NCBI GenBank assembly: GCA_004558025.1
Contig: SFEG01000010.1
Location: forward strand, 1 to 53,833
DNA: 53,833 nucleotides
Source of the DNA: Clostridiales bacterium
GTDB lineage: Bacteria > Bacillota > Clostridia > Oscillospirales > Oscillospiraceae
Direction: 5' to 3'
Below the pieces are notes generated by a model. It was not told the DNA's origin. It did not search any database and worked only from the letters and a program-made list of their open reading frames with translations. A program made the position numbers and the translations under genes. Shown here piece after piece: positions 27,040 through 35,300 of this stretch (positions within the stretch are counted from its first letter, which is position 1; every line of letters starts with the position of its first letter).

Positions 27040-27504
27040 TTACTTGAATCTCTGCTTTGCGGAGAACTCGCGGACGACGATCTTTTCGACGCAGGTGGCG
27101 TTTATTACAGACTCCGGGCAGCCCATTTCGTCAAAGCCGCAGTGGCGGCACAGAAGCGTGAGCCCTTTTACGGCTTCCTCGCCGCTTATCTCGCTTATCT
27201 CGCCATAGCCGATAAAGCTTTTATAATCCGCCGTCTGCGAGCCATGCTCGAGCTCAACATAGCGCAGGCACATGTCCGCCTCAACGCACACGCGGCTGTT
27301 TTTCGCCGCAAGATCGTGGCGGCGGCCGACCTTCGCGCCGTGAACGTAGAACGTAAACTCGCCGTTTTCGGACTCATAACCGAAGGAGAGGGGTACGATG
27401 TATGCCTCCTGACCGTCGACAAAGCCGAGGCGTATGGTGTCGCACTTATCTATAAGCGTCTTTATCTCTTCAAAATCCGTTATCGCACGGTTTGCTTTTC
27501 TCAT
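27040..27504 (-). CDS. Pyridoxamine 5'-phosphate oxidase-fold protein (NimA-like)
   Basis: A 154-residue split-barrel flavin-binding protein. MRKANRAITDFEEIKTLIDKC, LGFVDGQEAYIVPLSFGY, FTFYVHGAKVGRRHDLAAKN and YKSFIGYGEISEI are the recurrent blocks of the NimA/5-nitroimidazole-reductase-like and PNPOx-like group. Most such proteins bind FMN or F420-like cofactors and have unknown substrates. The ATG overlaps the stop codon of the upstream glucosidase (TGATG), so the two are translationally coupled. A link to nitroimidazole resistance cannot be claimed from sequence. Confidence 0.85.
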   Translation of the reverse strand: MRKANRAITDFEEIKTLIDKCDTIRLGFVDGQEAYIVPLSFGYESENGEFTFYVHGAKVGRRHDLAAKNSRVCVEADMCLRYVELEHGSQTADYKSFIGYGEISEISGEEAVKGLTLLCRHCGFDEMGCPESVINATCVEKIVVREFSAKQRFK

Positions 27505-29174
27505 CAAAACAGATACACCCTCATTTCATACGGCCTTGTTGTAAAGCCGTTGGATATTACAAAATTGCTGTCGTAGTTTCCGAAGACCTGCTTCGTCTCA
27601 TCGAGCGTTATGCCCTCGGGTGCGTCGAAGCGCACGCATTTTTCCGAGTATGAGCATACGACCAGGAGCTTTTTCCCGGCGAGGTTTCGCTCGTAGACAT
27701 AGAGCTCCTTGCTCTTTGGCAGATGCTCGACATAGTCGCCGTATATGACGACGGGGTTGTCGCGCCTGAACTGCAAAGCGTCGCGGTAGAAGTTTAAAAT
27801 GCTGTTCGGATCGTCGAGTTGGCTTTCGACGTTGATGTCTTTATAATTTCCGTTTATGACGAACCAGGGCTTGCCGCTCGTAAAGCCCGCATTGGGGGCG
27901 TCCGCCCACTGCATGCAGGTCCTCGCGTTATCGCGCGAGGCCTTCTGCGCGAGCTTCAGTACCGTTTCCTTTGACAGACCGAACGAGCGCGCGATGCGGG
28001 CGTTGTTTTTGACCATGATATCCTTGTATTTATCGAGACTGTCAAGCGGCGTATTCACCATGCCGATCTCCTGCCCCTGATAGACAAAGGGCGTGCCGCG
28101 CTGGAACAGGTAGCTTGCCGCGATGCTCTTGCCGCTCTCAACGCGATATTTTTCGCTGCCGTAGCGGCTTATGATGCGCGGGTGGTCGTGGTTTTCCATG
28201 TAAAGCGCGTTCCAGCCCTTGCCGTACATCTGCGTCTGCCATTTGGTAAAGGCCTTTTTGAGCTTTATGAGGTTAAACGGGCGCTGCAGGAAGTCGGTTA
28301 TGAAGCAATCGGCCTCCATGTGGGCAAAGTTTATCATCATGTCAAGAACCTTGTCCTTGCCCTCGCGCACATAGCTCAGGGCGACCTCGGGCTCCATGCG
28401 CGGGCCTTCGCCGACGGTGAAGCAGTCGTAGAAGTCCAGAACGTCGTGCTTGAATTCGGCAAGATAATCGTGCACCTTCGGCAGATTGGTATAGTACTGC
28501 ATGCCCGTCGCGGCAGGGAGCTTGACCTTCGCGCTGGGCAGACCGTCGGCCTTGGCGATGTAAGTTATGACGTCCTCGCGGAAGCCGTCGACGCCCATGT
28601 CGAGCCAGAAGCGCATGATATCCTTGACCTCTTCGCGCACCTTGGGGTTTGCCATGTTGAGATCCGGCTGCTTTTTCGAGAATATGTGCATGTACCACTC
28701 GTCGGTAGATTTATCATACTCCCATGCTCTGCCCTCAAACAGACTGTCCCAGTTGTTCGGCGGGCGCTTTTTGCCCTTGCCCGGGCGCCAGTAGTAATAG
28801 TCGCGGTAGGGGTTATCCCTGCTCTTGCGGCTTTCCTTGAACCACTCGTGCTCATCCGAGGAGTGGTTTACGACAAGATCCATGAAAACGCGCATGCCGC
28901 GCTCGTGCGCTCCGTCGAGGACCTGCTTGAACACCTCGAGGTTGCCGAAGTCGGGGTGAATATTTTTGTAGTCGGATATGTCATAGCCGTAGTCGGCGTT
29001 CGGGGAGGGATACAGCGGCGAGAACCATATGCCGTCAACATTCAGCGAGGCAATGTAGTCAAGCTTCGACAAAACGCCCCACAGGTCGCCTATGCCGTCG
29101 CCGTTGCCGTCGCAGAAGCTGCGGCACCATATCTGATACACCGCCATTTCCTTATACCAGCATTTCTTTTCCAT
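27504..29174 (-). CDS. GH13 alpha-glucosidase (oligo-1,6-glucosidase-like)
   Basis: A cytosolic 556-residue glycoside hydrolase with the alpha-amylase TIM barrel. Conserved regions: MDLVVNHSSDEHEWF (region I), GVDGFREDVITYIAKA (region II with the nucleophile Asp), CFTVGEGPRMEPE (region III, general acid Glu) and MENHDHPRIISRYG (region IV). The QIWCRSFCDGNGDGIGDLWG start is typical of the oligo-1,6-glucosidase/trehalose-6-phosphate hydrolase branch that splits short alpha-glucosides from the non-reducing end. The Glu in FREDVI, where GFRMDVI is usual, is noted. Promoter at 29205-29233; no sugar transporter is adjacent. Confidence 0.93.
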   Translation of the reverse strand: MEKKCWYKEMAVYQIWCRSFCDGNGDGIGDLWGVLSKLDYIASLNVDGIWFSPLYPSPNADYGYDISDYKNIHPDFGNLEVFKQVLDGAHERGMRVFMDLVVNHSSDEHEWFKESRKSRDNPYRDYYYWRPGKGKKRPPNNWDSLFEGRAWEYDKSTDEWYMHIFSKKQPDLNMANPKVREEVKDIMRFWLDMGVDGFREDVITYIAKADGLPSAKVKLPAATGMQYYTNLPKVHDYLAEFKHDVLDFYDCFTVGEGPRMEPEVALSYVREGKDKVLDMMINFAHMEADCFITDFLQRPFNLIKLKKAFTKWQTQMYGKGWNALYMENHDHPRIISRYGSEKYRVESGKSIAASYLFQRGTPFVYQGQEIGMVNTPLDSLDKYKDIMVKNNARIARSFGLSKETVLKLAQKASRDNARTCMQWADAPNAGFTSGKPWFVINGNYKDINVESQLDDPNSILNFYRDALQFRRDNPVVIYGDYVEHLPKSKELYVYERNLAGKKLLVVCSYSEKCVRFDAPEGITLDETKQVFGNYDSNFVISNGFTTRPYEMRVYLF

Positions 29175-29204
29175 AACGTTTCTCCCATTAAAATTGTTGT
29201 GGCC

Positions 29205-29233
29205 ATTTTATCATATATACGGTGCGCTTGCAA
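29205..29233 (-). promoter_or_regulatory. Promoter of the GH13-PNPOx operon
   Basis: TTGCAA, 17 bases, TAAAAT on the minus strand, about 30 bases before the GH13 ATG. Confidence 0.6.
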
Positions 29234-29267
29234 ACCGTATTGTGCGCGGCAATCGGGAAAAGATATA

Positions 29268-29296
29268 TTGACAACGCGGCGCGCATATTGTACTAT
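29268..29296 (+). promoter_or_regulatory. Promoter of the ECF S component-coaX operon
   Basis: TTGACA, 17 bases, TACTAT. The leader of about 70 bases that follows contains an ATAGGC-agat-GCCTAT hairpin and a second GC-rich hairpin. Confidence 0.75.
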
Positions 29297-29372
29297 TTTA
29301 CGCGAAATAGGCAGATGCCTATAAAAACAGCGCCGCACCCGACACGGATCGGGGCGACAGCAGGAGGTAAAA

Positions 29373-29972
29373 ATGAATAACGGCAAACAAATGGGCAAGA
29401 CCCGTCGAATGACCGGCCTTGCGATCTTCACCGCGATAATCGTGGTGCTTCAGGTACTGTGCACCTTCGTGCGCTTCGGCCCGTTTTCGATAACGCTGGC
29501 TCTTGCGCCGATAATCATCGGAACTGCCATCTACGGCAAGGGCGCGGGCGCATATCTCGGAGGCGTGTTTGGTCTTGTGGTGCTCATAACCGGCCTTCTC
29601 GGCTGGGACGGCGGCACGGTCATGCTGCTTATGAGCATAAATCCCGCAGGCTGCGTGCTTATCTGCCTTGTAAAGGGCGCGGCGGCGGGCTTCCTCGCGG
29701 GGCTGTGCTACGAGACGATAGCGAAAAAAAGCGACAAGACGGCTGTTCTTGTGTCCGGCATTGTTTGCCCTGTTGTGAATACCGGATTGTTCATCGTGGG
29801 CATGCTGGTATTTTTCTTTGACACGTTAAGCGGCTGGGCCGGCGGTCAGAACATGCTTTTGTATATCATCATGGGTCTGACGGGCATAAACTTCCTTGTG
29901 GAGCTCGGCGTTAACGTGCTGCTTGCCGCCGGCATCGAGCGTATTATCCGCGCCGGCAGGAAAATGCATTGA
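29373..29972 (+). CDS. ECF transporter S component, probable pantothenate transporter
   Basis: A 199-residue membrane protein with six hydrophobic segments, starting MTGLAIFTAIIVVLQVLCTFVRFGPFSITLALAPIIIG, the usual opening of ECF S components. The region YGKGAGAYLGGVFGLVVLITGL and the GCVLICLVKGAAAGFLAGL helix are also typical. It lies 11 bases upstream of coaX, whose product phosphorylates pantothenate, which is the basis for proposing pantothenate as the ligand (PanT group). The fold assignment is firm; the ligand is inferred from context only. Confidence 0.85.
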   Translation: MNNGKQMGKTRRMTGLAIFTAIIVVLQVLCTFVRFGPFSITLALAPIIIGTAIYGKGAGAYLGGVFGLVVLITGLLGWDGGTVMLLMSINPAGCVLICLVKGAAAGFLAGLCYETIAKKSDKTAVLVSGIVCPVVNTGLFIVGMLVFFFDTLSGWAGGQNMLLYIIMGLTGINFLVELGVNVLLAAGIERIIRAGRKMH

Positions 29973-29983
29973 GGTAAAAGATA

Positions 29984-30763
29984 ATGATACTGACGATAGA
30001 TGTCGGAAATACGAATGTCGTTCTCGGCTGTGTCGAGAACGGAGCAGTATTGAGCCGCAGCCGCCTTGCGACGAACACGAGCGATCTGCCCAACGACTAT
30101 GTGCTTAAAATGCGTCAGAGCTTCGCGCTTGACGGTGTGGACTATACGCACTTCGAGGGGGCTATCATGGCTTCGGTCGTGCCGCAGGTGAACCGCGCGA
30201 TACGCTCGGCGGTGCGCAAGCTCACGGGGCTTGAGTGCATGATAGTCGGCGCGGGCATAAAAACGGGCGTTAACGTCAAGATAGACGATCCGGGCACGCT
30301 CGCGGGCGACCTCATAACGGGCGCTGTGGGCGCTGTGTCGCTGTACGAGCCTCCGATCATCATCGTCGATATGGGAACGGCCACGACCATCGTCGCCATA
30401 GATAAGGACGGTGCGTACATCGGCGGAGCGATCGTCCCGGGCGTGAACCTCTCGTTCGAGGCGCTCTCGCAGGGCACGAGCCTGCTGCCGAATATCTCGA
30501 TAGAAGCGCCGAAAAAGTGCATTGCGACAAACACCGTCGACAGCATGAAGTCCGGCGCGGTATTCGGAACGGCCGCAATGATAGACGGCATGATAGACCG
30601 CATGGAGGACGAGCTTGGACAGACGGCAACGATAGTTGCCACCGGTGGCCTGTCCGGCGGCATACTTCCTTACTGCCGCCACGAGATACACCATGAGCCC
30701 GATCTGCTGCTCAAGGGTCTCGCCATACTGTATCAGAAAAACGCAAAACCGAAAAAGAAATAA
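29984..30763 (+). CDS. coaX: Type III pantothenate kinase
   Basis: Phosphorylates pantothenate in the first step of coenzyme A synthesis; type III enzymes need a monovalent cation and are not inhibited by CoA. The 259-residue chain has the ASKHA-fold motifs MILTIDVGNTNVVLGC, LITGAVGAVSLY and IIVDMGTATTIVAID, and IGGAIVPGVNLSFEALSQG with the conserved Gly-rich loop and the final VATGGLSGG. GAGGTAAAAG precedes the ATG. It shares a transcript with the ECF S component. Confidence 0.96.
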   Translation: MILTIDVGNTNVVLGCVENGAVLSRSRLATNTSDLPNDYVLKMRQSFALDGVDYTHFEGAIMASVVPQVNRAIRSAVRKLTGLECMIVGAGIKTGVNVKIDDPGTLAGDLITGAVGAVSLYEPPIIIVDMGTATTIVAIDKDGAYIGGAIVPGVNLSFEALSQGTSLLPNISIEAPKKCIATNTVDSMKSGAVFGTAAMIDGMIDRMEDELGQTATIVATGGLSGGILPYCRHEIHHEPDLLLKGLAILYQKNAKPKKK

Positions 30764-30765
30764 CT

Positions 30766-30793
30766 AAAAGGCCTCCCGAAAGGGAGGCCTTTT
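30766..30793. terminator. Bidirectional terminator between coaX and the desulfidase-family gene
   Basis: AAAAGGCCTCCC-gaaa-GGGAGGCCTTTT: an 11-bp perfect stem with a tetraloop of GNRA type. Confidence 0.9.
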
Positions 30794-30800
30794 CGATGTT

Positions 30801-32075
30801 TTATTCGTCGAGCATTATGTCGAGTATCTCCTCGTCGGTCTCGCGCATGCCCTCGCGGGCAAGCTGGCCAACGGATTCAATGGTCTTTTCAACATCGTTT
30901 TTGAGTATCCCGTCGCCGCCGTGCAGCGCCTTGCCATTTTCGTACAGGTCAAAGCCCAGAAGCCCTGCCTCAACCGCGGAGGCGATCTTCGTCGCGCACG
31001 AGGGCTTTGCCCCGTCGCAGACCGTTCCCGATATCATGCCGAGGGTGTTCGTTATCGTCGCGGAAACGGCCTCGTAGCTTCCATCCACGAGCCAGGCGAC
31101 ACCGGCCGCCGCGCCGCAGCCTGCCGACACCGCGCCGCAGAAGGCGCTGAGTCTGCCTATGGGAGTTTTCTGATGGATGGTGATGAGGTTTGAAACGACG
31201 AGCGCTCGCAGAAGCTGCTCGTGGCTTGCGTGCATGTCCAGCGCGTACACGATGACGGGCAGGGAAGCTGTCATGCCCTGGTTGCCGCTGCCGGAGACGA
31301 TGACGACGGGCAGCTCGCAGCCGCTCATCCTCGCGTCCGAGCCGGCAGCGGCCTGAGCCCGTGCACGAACTCGCACATCGTCGCCGCGTGTTTCCAGAAG
31401 CGTTTTGCCGATCGACGCGCCGTAGTTTCCGCGCAGACCCTCCTCGCTTATGGCGAGGTTATATTCTATCTGCCGCTCGAGCAGATCGCTTACATCCTCA
31501 AGGCGCACGGACTCGGCAAAATCGAGGATATCGCGCACATTGAGAATGCTGCGGTCTGTTTCATTGCTCTTGCCGCCCGAAGAGTCCTTTTTAAACAGCG
31601 TTTTGCCGTTTTTCTCTATGAGCACAATGTTCGTGTGGTTATCGCAGATGCGAAGACGCACGTTGTCCGTGCCCTTGTACATATGCAGATCGATATCCAG
31701 AAGCTTTCCGCTGTCGGACTTCATGACGGTCATCTCGCAGCTTTTCATAAACTCGGCTATCTTCGGTATCTCCTCGGGTTTAACGGAGGACAGCACCTCA
31801 AGCTGCCTGTCCGCATCGCCTACGACGGTCCCGGCAGCTATTGCGGCGGTAATGCCCTTGAGGCCGCCCGTGTTCGGAACGACGACGCTTTTGACGTTCT
31901 TTATGATGTTGCCGCTTATGACGATATCGATCCTGTCGGGCATTTCGCCGAGCGTCTGGCGCGCCTTCGCCGCCGCATAGGCCATGGCGATAGGCTCCGT
32001 ACAGCCCATTGCCGGCAGGAGTTCTTCACGCAATATTTGCAGATATTGCGAATACTTAACATCGCTAATTTCCAT
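30801..32075 (-). CDS. L-serine dehydratase/L-cysteine desulfidase family protein (UPF0597, YhaM-like)
   Basis: A 424-residue [4Fe-4S]-type enzyme related to the alpha chain of L-serine dehydratase and to archaeal L-cysteine desulfidase, which releases sulfide from cysteine. Seen: LLPAMGCTEPIAMAYAAAKA with the first cluster cysteine, SGNIIKNVKSVVVPNTGGLKG, and the late cysteine-containing GAVSAGCGAAAGVAWL and GTVCDGAKPSCATKIASAV. ATG at 32075 after GGAGGGAAGAAG is clearly the start; the open frame extends further upstream without a good initiation site. Homologues in enterobacteria (CyuA) detoxify or catabolise cysteine. Which activity applies here is open. Confidence 0.9.
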   Translation of the reverse strand: MEISDVKYSQYLQILREELLPAMGCTEPIAMAYAAAKARQTLGEMPDRIDIVISGNIIKNVKSVVVPNTGGLKGITAAIAAGTVVGDADRQLEVLSSVKPEEIPKIAEFMKSCEMTVMKSDSGKLLDIDLHMYKGTDNVRLRICDNHTNIVLIEKNGKTLFKKDSSGGKSNETDRSILNVRDILDFAESVRLEDVSDLLERQIEYNLAISEEGLRGNYGASIGKTLLETRGDDVRVRARAQAAAGSDARMSGCELPVVIVSGSGNQGMTASLPVIVYALDMHASHEQLLRALVVSNLITIHQKTPIGRLSAFCGAVSAGCGAAAGVAWLVDGSYEAVSATITNTLGMISGTVCDGAKPSCATKIASAVEAGLLGFDLYENGKALHGGDGILKNDVEKTIESVGQLAREGMRETDEEILDIMLDE

Positions 32076-32179
32076 TCTTCTTCCCTCCGGATGAAATTCT
32101 CTCCGAGAGCAGTATAACATCAAAAACAAAAATTGCATAGAGTTTTCAACGCTTTGTGAACATCTTGTCGAAATAAGGC

Positions 32180-32208
32180 TTGAATAGGAGGACACTGTGT
32201 GGTATACT
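32180..32208 (+). promoter_or_regulatory. Promoter of pssA
   Basis: TTGAAT, 17 bases, TATACT. A perfect 0A-box heptamer (TGTCGAA, 32166-32172) lies 7 bases upstream of the -35. Confidence 0.65.
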
Positions 32209-32246
32209 CCTCATACAGTTGAGAGTGCAAATTGGAGATGTTTTTC

Positions 32247-32864
32247 TTGATAGGTTATTATAATTACACGGTGTGGCTGACCTTTATCGGTATGCTGTCG
32301 TCGGTGACCGGCATGGGGCTTGCCATACAGGGTAAGATCATTCCGGCGGTCATATGCCTTATGTTCTCGGGCTTCTGCGATATGTTCGACGGTATAGTCG
32401 CGCGCACGAAAAAAGATCGCACGGATGAGGAGAAGCGCTTCGGCATACAGCTCGATTCGCTCAGCGACATCGTGTGCTTCGGCGTTCTGCCCTTTGTTAT
32501 CGGCGTCTGCATCGGCGCGAGGGAGTGGTGGCAGATAGCGATAATGGCGCTGTTTGCGCTCGCGGGGCTCATAAGGCTTGCATATTTTAATGTCACCGAG
32601 GAGACCCGTCAAAAGCAGACGAACGAAAAGCGCAAGCATTATCTCGGCGTTCCGATAACGTCCTCGGCGCTGACGGTGCCGCTGCTGTTCTGTTTCCGCG
32701 GACTTTTGGACGGTGCGTTTCCGATAGCATATACGCTGCTGCTTCTTGTTAACGGCATGCTGTTCGTCGTTCCGCTTCAAGTGAAAAAGCCGAGCAAAAC
32801 CGGCCTTGCCGTTATGCTCGTTATCGGCATCGTCTGCACGGCGCTTATAATTATCTTTAAGTGA
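32247..32864 (+). CDS. pssA: CDP-diacylglycerol-serine O-phosphatidyltransferase
   Basis: A membrane enzyme that joins CDP-diacylglycerol and L-serine to phosphatidylserine. The CDP-alcohol phosphotransferase motif DG-x2-AR-x(n)-G-x3-D-x3-D is present as DMFDGIVARTKKD followed by FGIQLDSLSD, and about six membrane helices follow. TTG at 32247 is chosen: it gives MIGYYNYTVWLTFIGM, matching the start of related enzymes, and GGAG lies 9 bases upstream, while the ATG at 32238 is too close to that box. Length about 205 residues. No psd gene is adjacent. Confidence 0.92.
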   Translation: MIGYYNYTVWLTFIGMLSSVTGMGLAIQGKIIPAVICLMFSGFCDMFDGIVARTKKDRTDEEKRFGIQLDSLSDIVCFGVLPFVIGVCIGAREWWQIAIMALFALAGLIRLAYFNVTEETRQKQTNEKRKHYLGVPITSSALTVPLLFCFRGLLDGAFPIAYTLLLLVNGMLFVVPLQVKKPSKTGLAVMLVIGIVCTALIIIFK

Positions 32865-32876
32865 ATTATATTTATG

Positions 32877-32912
32877 AAAAACAGCCTGTGAGAAAAGCTC
32901 ACAGGCTGTTTT
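32877..32912. terminator. Bidirectional terminator between pssA and the pucR-type gene
   Basis: AAAACAGCCTGTGAG-aaaa-CTCACAGGCTGTTTTT, a 13-bp stem with T5. Confidence 0.9.
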
Positions 32913-34124
32913 TCATGTCAGAAAATATTGAACGCCGTGCGCTTTGAGCAGCACGAGAGAGACGGAAGTCAAAAGTCTTAAATGCTCCCTTGCATCGTCG
33001 ATGGGAATGCCGAAATCATCTTTTATCTTTCTTATGCGGTAAAGCACGGTGTTTCTGTGCGTGTACAGCTCTTCGCAGGTCTGCTTTAAGGATCTTGCGC
33101 TGCAAAGATAATGATACAGCGTTTCGCACAGCTCGGTGCCGTTTTCCGCATCATGCGCGGCAAGGGCGCTTATTCTATTGTCGATCACGCAGCAGCCGCT
33201 GCGCAGCGACTCGAGCATCATGATAAAGCCGAGTTCCTCCACGGTGTAAGATGCCTTCGGAAGTGCGCTGCAGACAACGATATCAAGCGCGCGATGAGCC
33301 TCGGCATAGCGTGCAGGCAGATCGTACAGCTTCCCGAGAGGGCGGGATATAACGACCTTCAGGTGAAATTCGCGAGCAAGCTCGTCAAACTGTCCGAGGT
33401 CGTGATCCGCATTCAGAAACATGAGAATGTCCCCCTCGTACAAAAACGGGTGAGAGGCGTAGAAGCGGTAGGTGATCTCATCTCTGAGCTGGTTGCGTCC
33501 GAGATACGAGCTGTGGTAGGCGGCGAGGTCGATGAGCGCAAATGCAGTCGGCGAAAAATCGGCCAAATATGTGGAGCCTGCCTGAAGCTCAAAGCGCGCC
33601 TGCGAGTCAAAGCGCCCGTCAAGCAGGCTTATGAGTATCTCCTCGGCGGTCGCGTGCGGTGTGTCGCCGCGGCTGACCTCGATATACAGCTGCTTTGCAA
33701 ACACCGATTGGATATGCTCAAAGATATCGTCCGGGACATCGTCCAGATGTCCGTCGGTATCAACGCAGACGAGATAGCCCGTCCTTACGCCCGCACAGAT
33801 CAGCGGAGCACAGCGCCGCCTGTACGGACTGTCGTCCAGTGAGATGAATATCGCTTTTCCATCGGCGAGCTCTCTGCTTTCGGCAAGCAGGGTGCCCGCC
33901 TCATAGCTTATTTCCCCGTGCTCTACGGCCTGCGTGAATATCTGATCGGAAAAACCGTCGGCGGAATGATGCGCTGTAATATGAAACGTATCATCTATGA
34001 GCAATATGGGGCAGTCCAAAAACGAAGACGCGTCCGCGCACAGCTTTGCCGAGCTGTCTGTGCTGAAGAAATCATGAAACAGCTTATTCAAGCCCTCGTT
34101 TGTTGTTGCCCTTTTATCCGTCAT
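32913..34124 (-). CDS. PucR/CdaR-type transcriptional regulator
   Basis: A 403-residue regulator. The C-terminal 55 residues form the PucR helix-turn-helix (ETLYHYLCSARSLKQTCEEL and THRNTVLYRIRKIKDDFG). The N-terminal part, about 1-120, is PAS/GAF-like (CPILLIDDTFHITAHHSADG), and the middle holds a GGDEF-related pseudo-domain common in this family. CdaR/PucR proteins control uptake and use of small metabolites such as sugar diacids or purines. It is divergent from a 2-keto-3-deoxygluconate permease, the likely target. A palindrome just past its own transcription start suggests autoregulation. Confidence 0.85.
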   Translation of the reverse strand: MTDKRATTNEGLNKLFHDFFSTDSSAKLCADASSFLDCPILLIDDTFHITAHHSADGFSDQIFTQAVEHGEISYEAGTLLAESRELADGKAIFISLDDSPYRRRCAPLICAGVRTGYLVCVDTDGHLDDVPDDIFEHIQSVFAKQLYIEVSRGDTPHATAEEILISLLDGRFDSQARFELQAGSTYLADFSPTAFALIDLAAYHSSYLGRNQLRDEITYRFYASHPFLYEGDILMFLNADHDLGQFDELAREFHLKVVISRPLGKLYDLPARYAEAHRALDIVVCSALPKASYTVEELGFIMMLESLRSGCCVIDNRISALAAHDAENGTELCETLYHYLCSARSLKQTCEELYTHRNTVLYRIRKIKDDFGIPIDDAREHLRLLTSVSLVLLKAHGVQYFLT

Positions 34125-34145
34125 GCTTTTTCACCCTGATATGCG

Positions 34146-34162
34146 TTGTGCTTACAGCACAA
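34146..34162. promoter_or_regulatory. Candidate operator TTGTGC-N5-GCACAA
   Basis: A perfect 6-bp inverted repeat with a 5-base spacer lies in the intergenic region of the PucR regulator and the KDG permease, roughly 8-24 bases downstream of the predicted regulator transcription start. Role inferred. Confidence 0.5.
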
Positions 34163-34176
34163 TTAGAAGTGCGTTA

Positions 34177-34205
34177 ATTATACTTCCGGCTCGTTGAAAA
34201 ATCAA
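34177..34205 (-). promoter_or_regulatory. Promoter of the PucR-type gene
   Basis: TTGATT, 17 bases, TATAAT on the minus strand, about 50 bases before the ATG at 34124. Confidence 0.7.
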
Positions 34206-34256
34206 GATAAATAATTGAAATACGAAGCATGAAGAAAAAATAAGGAGCGAAAAGCA

Positions 34257-34277
34257 ATGAAGACAAAGAAAACATAA
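34257..34277 (+). other. Displaced start of the KDG permease (ATG with good RBS, out of frame)
   Basis: GGAG lies 9 bases before this ATG, but the frame closes after six codons (TAA at 34275-34277). The permease reading frame continues upstream of 34301 as ...NINIWKSLQKVPAGT with no start codon. One extra A in the run at 34269-34272 would join the two frames exactly, giving an N-terminus MKTKKNINIWKSLQKV of the length seen in homologues. Confidence 0.7.
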
Positions 34278-34300
34278 ACATTTGGAAATCGCTTCAGAAG

Positions 34301-35263
34301 GTGCCTGCCGGTACGATGTTCGTGCCGCTTATAATCGGTGCTGTCATCACAACGATATGTCAGGGACTATTAAACTTCGACCTGTGGGAGACCCTGGGCA
34401 ACCCGATGAAGGACATGTTCTCGTCATCCGGCCAGATGCTTATCATCGGCCTGATGCTGTTCTGCACCGGCACTCAGCTTAAAATGTCCGATATTAAAGA
34501 TGCGATGCACCGCGGTGTGCTGCTGATACTTGTCCGCCTGGGCGTTGCGTATGCGCTGTGCGTACTGTTTTACGCGCTGTTCGGCTTTGACGGAGTTCTG
34601 GGCATTTCGTTTCTGGCCTTTGTGTGCGCGGTGACCAGTGCAAACGCGGCGCTGTACATGGGCATCATATCCCCGTTCGGCGATAAGGCCGATAAGGCGA
34701 GCTTCGGCATAATGCTCATATGCTCGATGCCTCTGCTTCCGCTGCTGTTCCTCGGCTTTCACGGTGAGTCGGGCTTCGGCGAGGCACAGGTGATGCAGAT
34801 AATTTCTCTTATCATCCCGTTTATCCTCGGCATGATCCTCGGCAACATGGATGAGGACATACGAAAGGTGTTTGCCGGCGGCAACGCGATAATCCTTCCG
34901 TTTTTGGGCTTTGAGTTCGGCTCAACGATAAATCTTATCGAGGCCTTTAAGATGATACCGCAGGGACTCATGATGAGTATTCTGTATTTTATCATCGTCA
35001 TCACCCCGTCGTATATCTTCGAGCGCACCGTGCTTCACAGACCCGGCTATGCATCCTTCGCAAGCGGCTCGCTTGCCGGTGTTGCGCTCGTTATCCCTTC
35101 AATGGCGGCAGCATCCAACACGGCGCTTGAGCCCTATGTAAATTCTTCGGTTGCAATTCTGGCATTCGTTCTGGCCATAACGAACATCCTGTGCCCGTTT
35201 ATGGTCAGGTATATACTCAAAAAGCACCCTGCCGATGAAAACACGGCAGCGGCTGCAAAGTAA
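34301..35263 (+). CDS. 2-keto-3-deoxygluconate permease (KdgT family), start frameshifted
   Basis: A membrane permease for 2-keto-3-deoxygluconate, a pectin and glucuronate breakdown intermediate, by proton symport. From GTG at 34301 there are 320 residues with about ten hydrophobic segments; VPAGTMFVPLIIGAVITT at the start, LIIGLMLFCTGTQL and FVCAVTSANAALYMGIISPFGD are family blocks. The GTG has no ribosome-binding site, and about 15 N-terminal residues expected from homologues lie upstream in frame but are cut from the proper ATG at 34257 by a one-base lesion. It may be a pseudogene, a sequencing error, or rescued by slippage. The divergent PucR-type gene probably regulates it. Confidence 0.85.
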   Translation: MPAGTMFVPLIIGAVITTICQGLLNFDLWETLGNPMKDMFSSSGQMLIIGLMLFCTGTQLKMSDIKDAMHRGVLLILVRLGVAYALCVLFYALFGFDGVLGISFLAFVCAVTSANAALYMGIISPFGDKADKASFGIMLICSMPLLPLLFLGFHGESGFGEAQVMQIISLIIPFILGMILGNMDEDIRKVFAGGNAIILPFLGFEFGSTINLIEAFKMIPQGLMMSILYFIIVITPSYIFERTVLHRPGYASFASGSLAGVALVIPSMAAASNTALEPYVNSSVAILAFVLAITNILCPFMVRYILKKHPADENTAAAAK

Positions 35264-35300
35264 ACAAACCGTTCGATTGAATTCTAAGGAGTGAACTGTT

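Noticed and set aside
32166..32172. Perfect 0A-box heptamer upstream of pssA, which could put phospholipid synthesis under Spo0A
   Set aside because: A 7-base word is expected several times by chance in 54 kb on two strands, and it is a single site without neighbours. It is mentioned in the promoter entry only.
34269..34272. Programmed -1 frameshifting at A-AAG as the explanation of the KDG permease start
   Set aside because: The site is weak compared with known slippery heptamers and lies four codons after the ATG, where frameshifting is not typical. A missing A is the simpler reading, so I list it only as a lesion.
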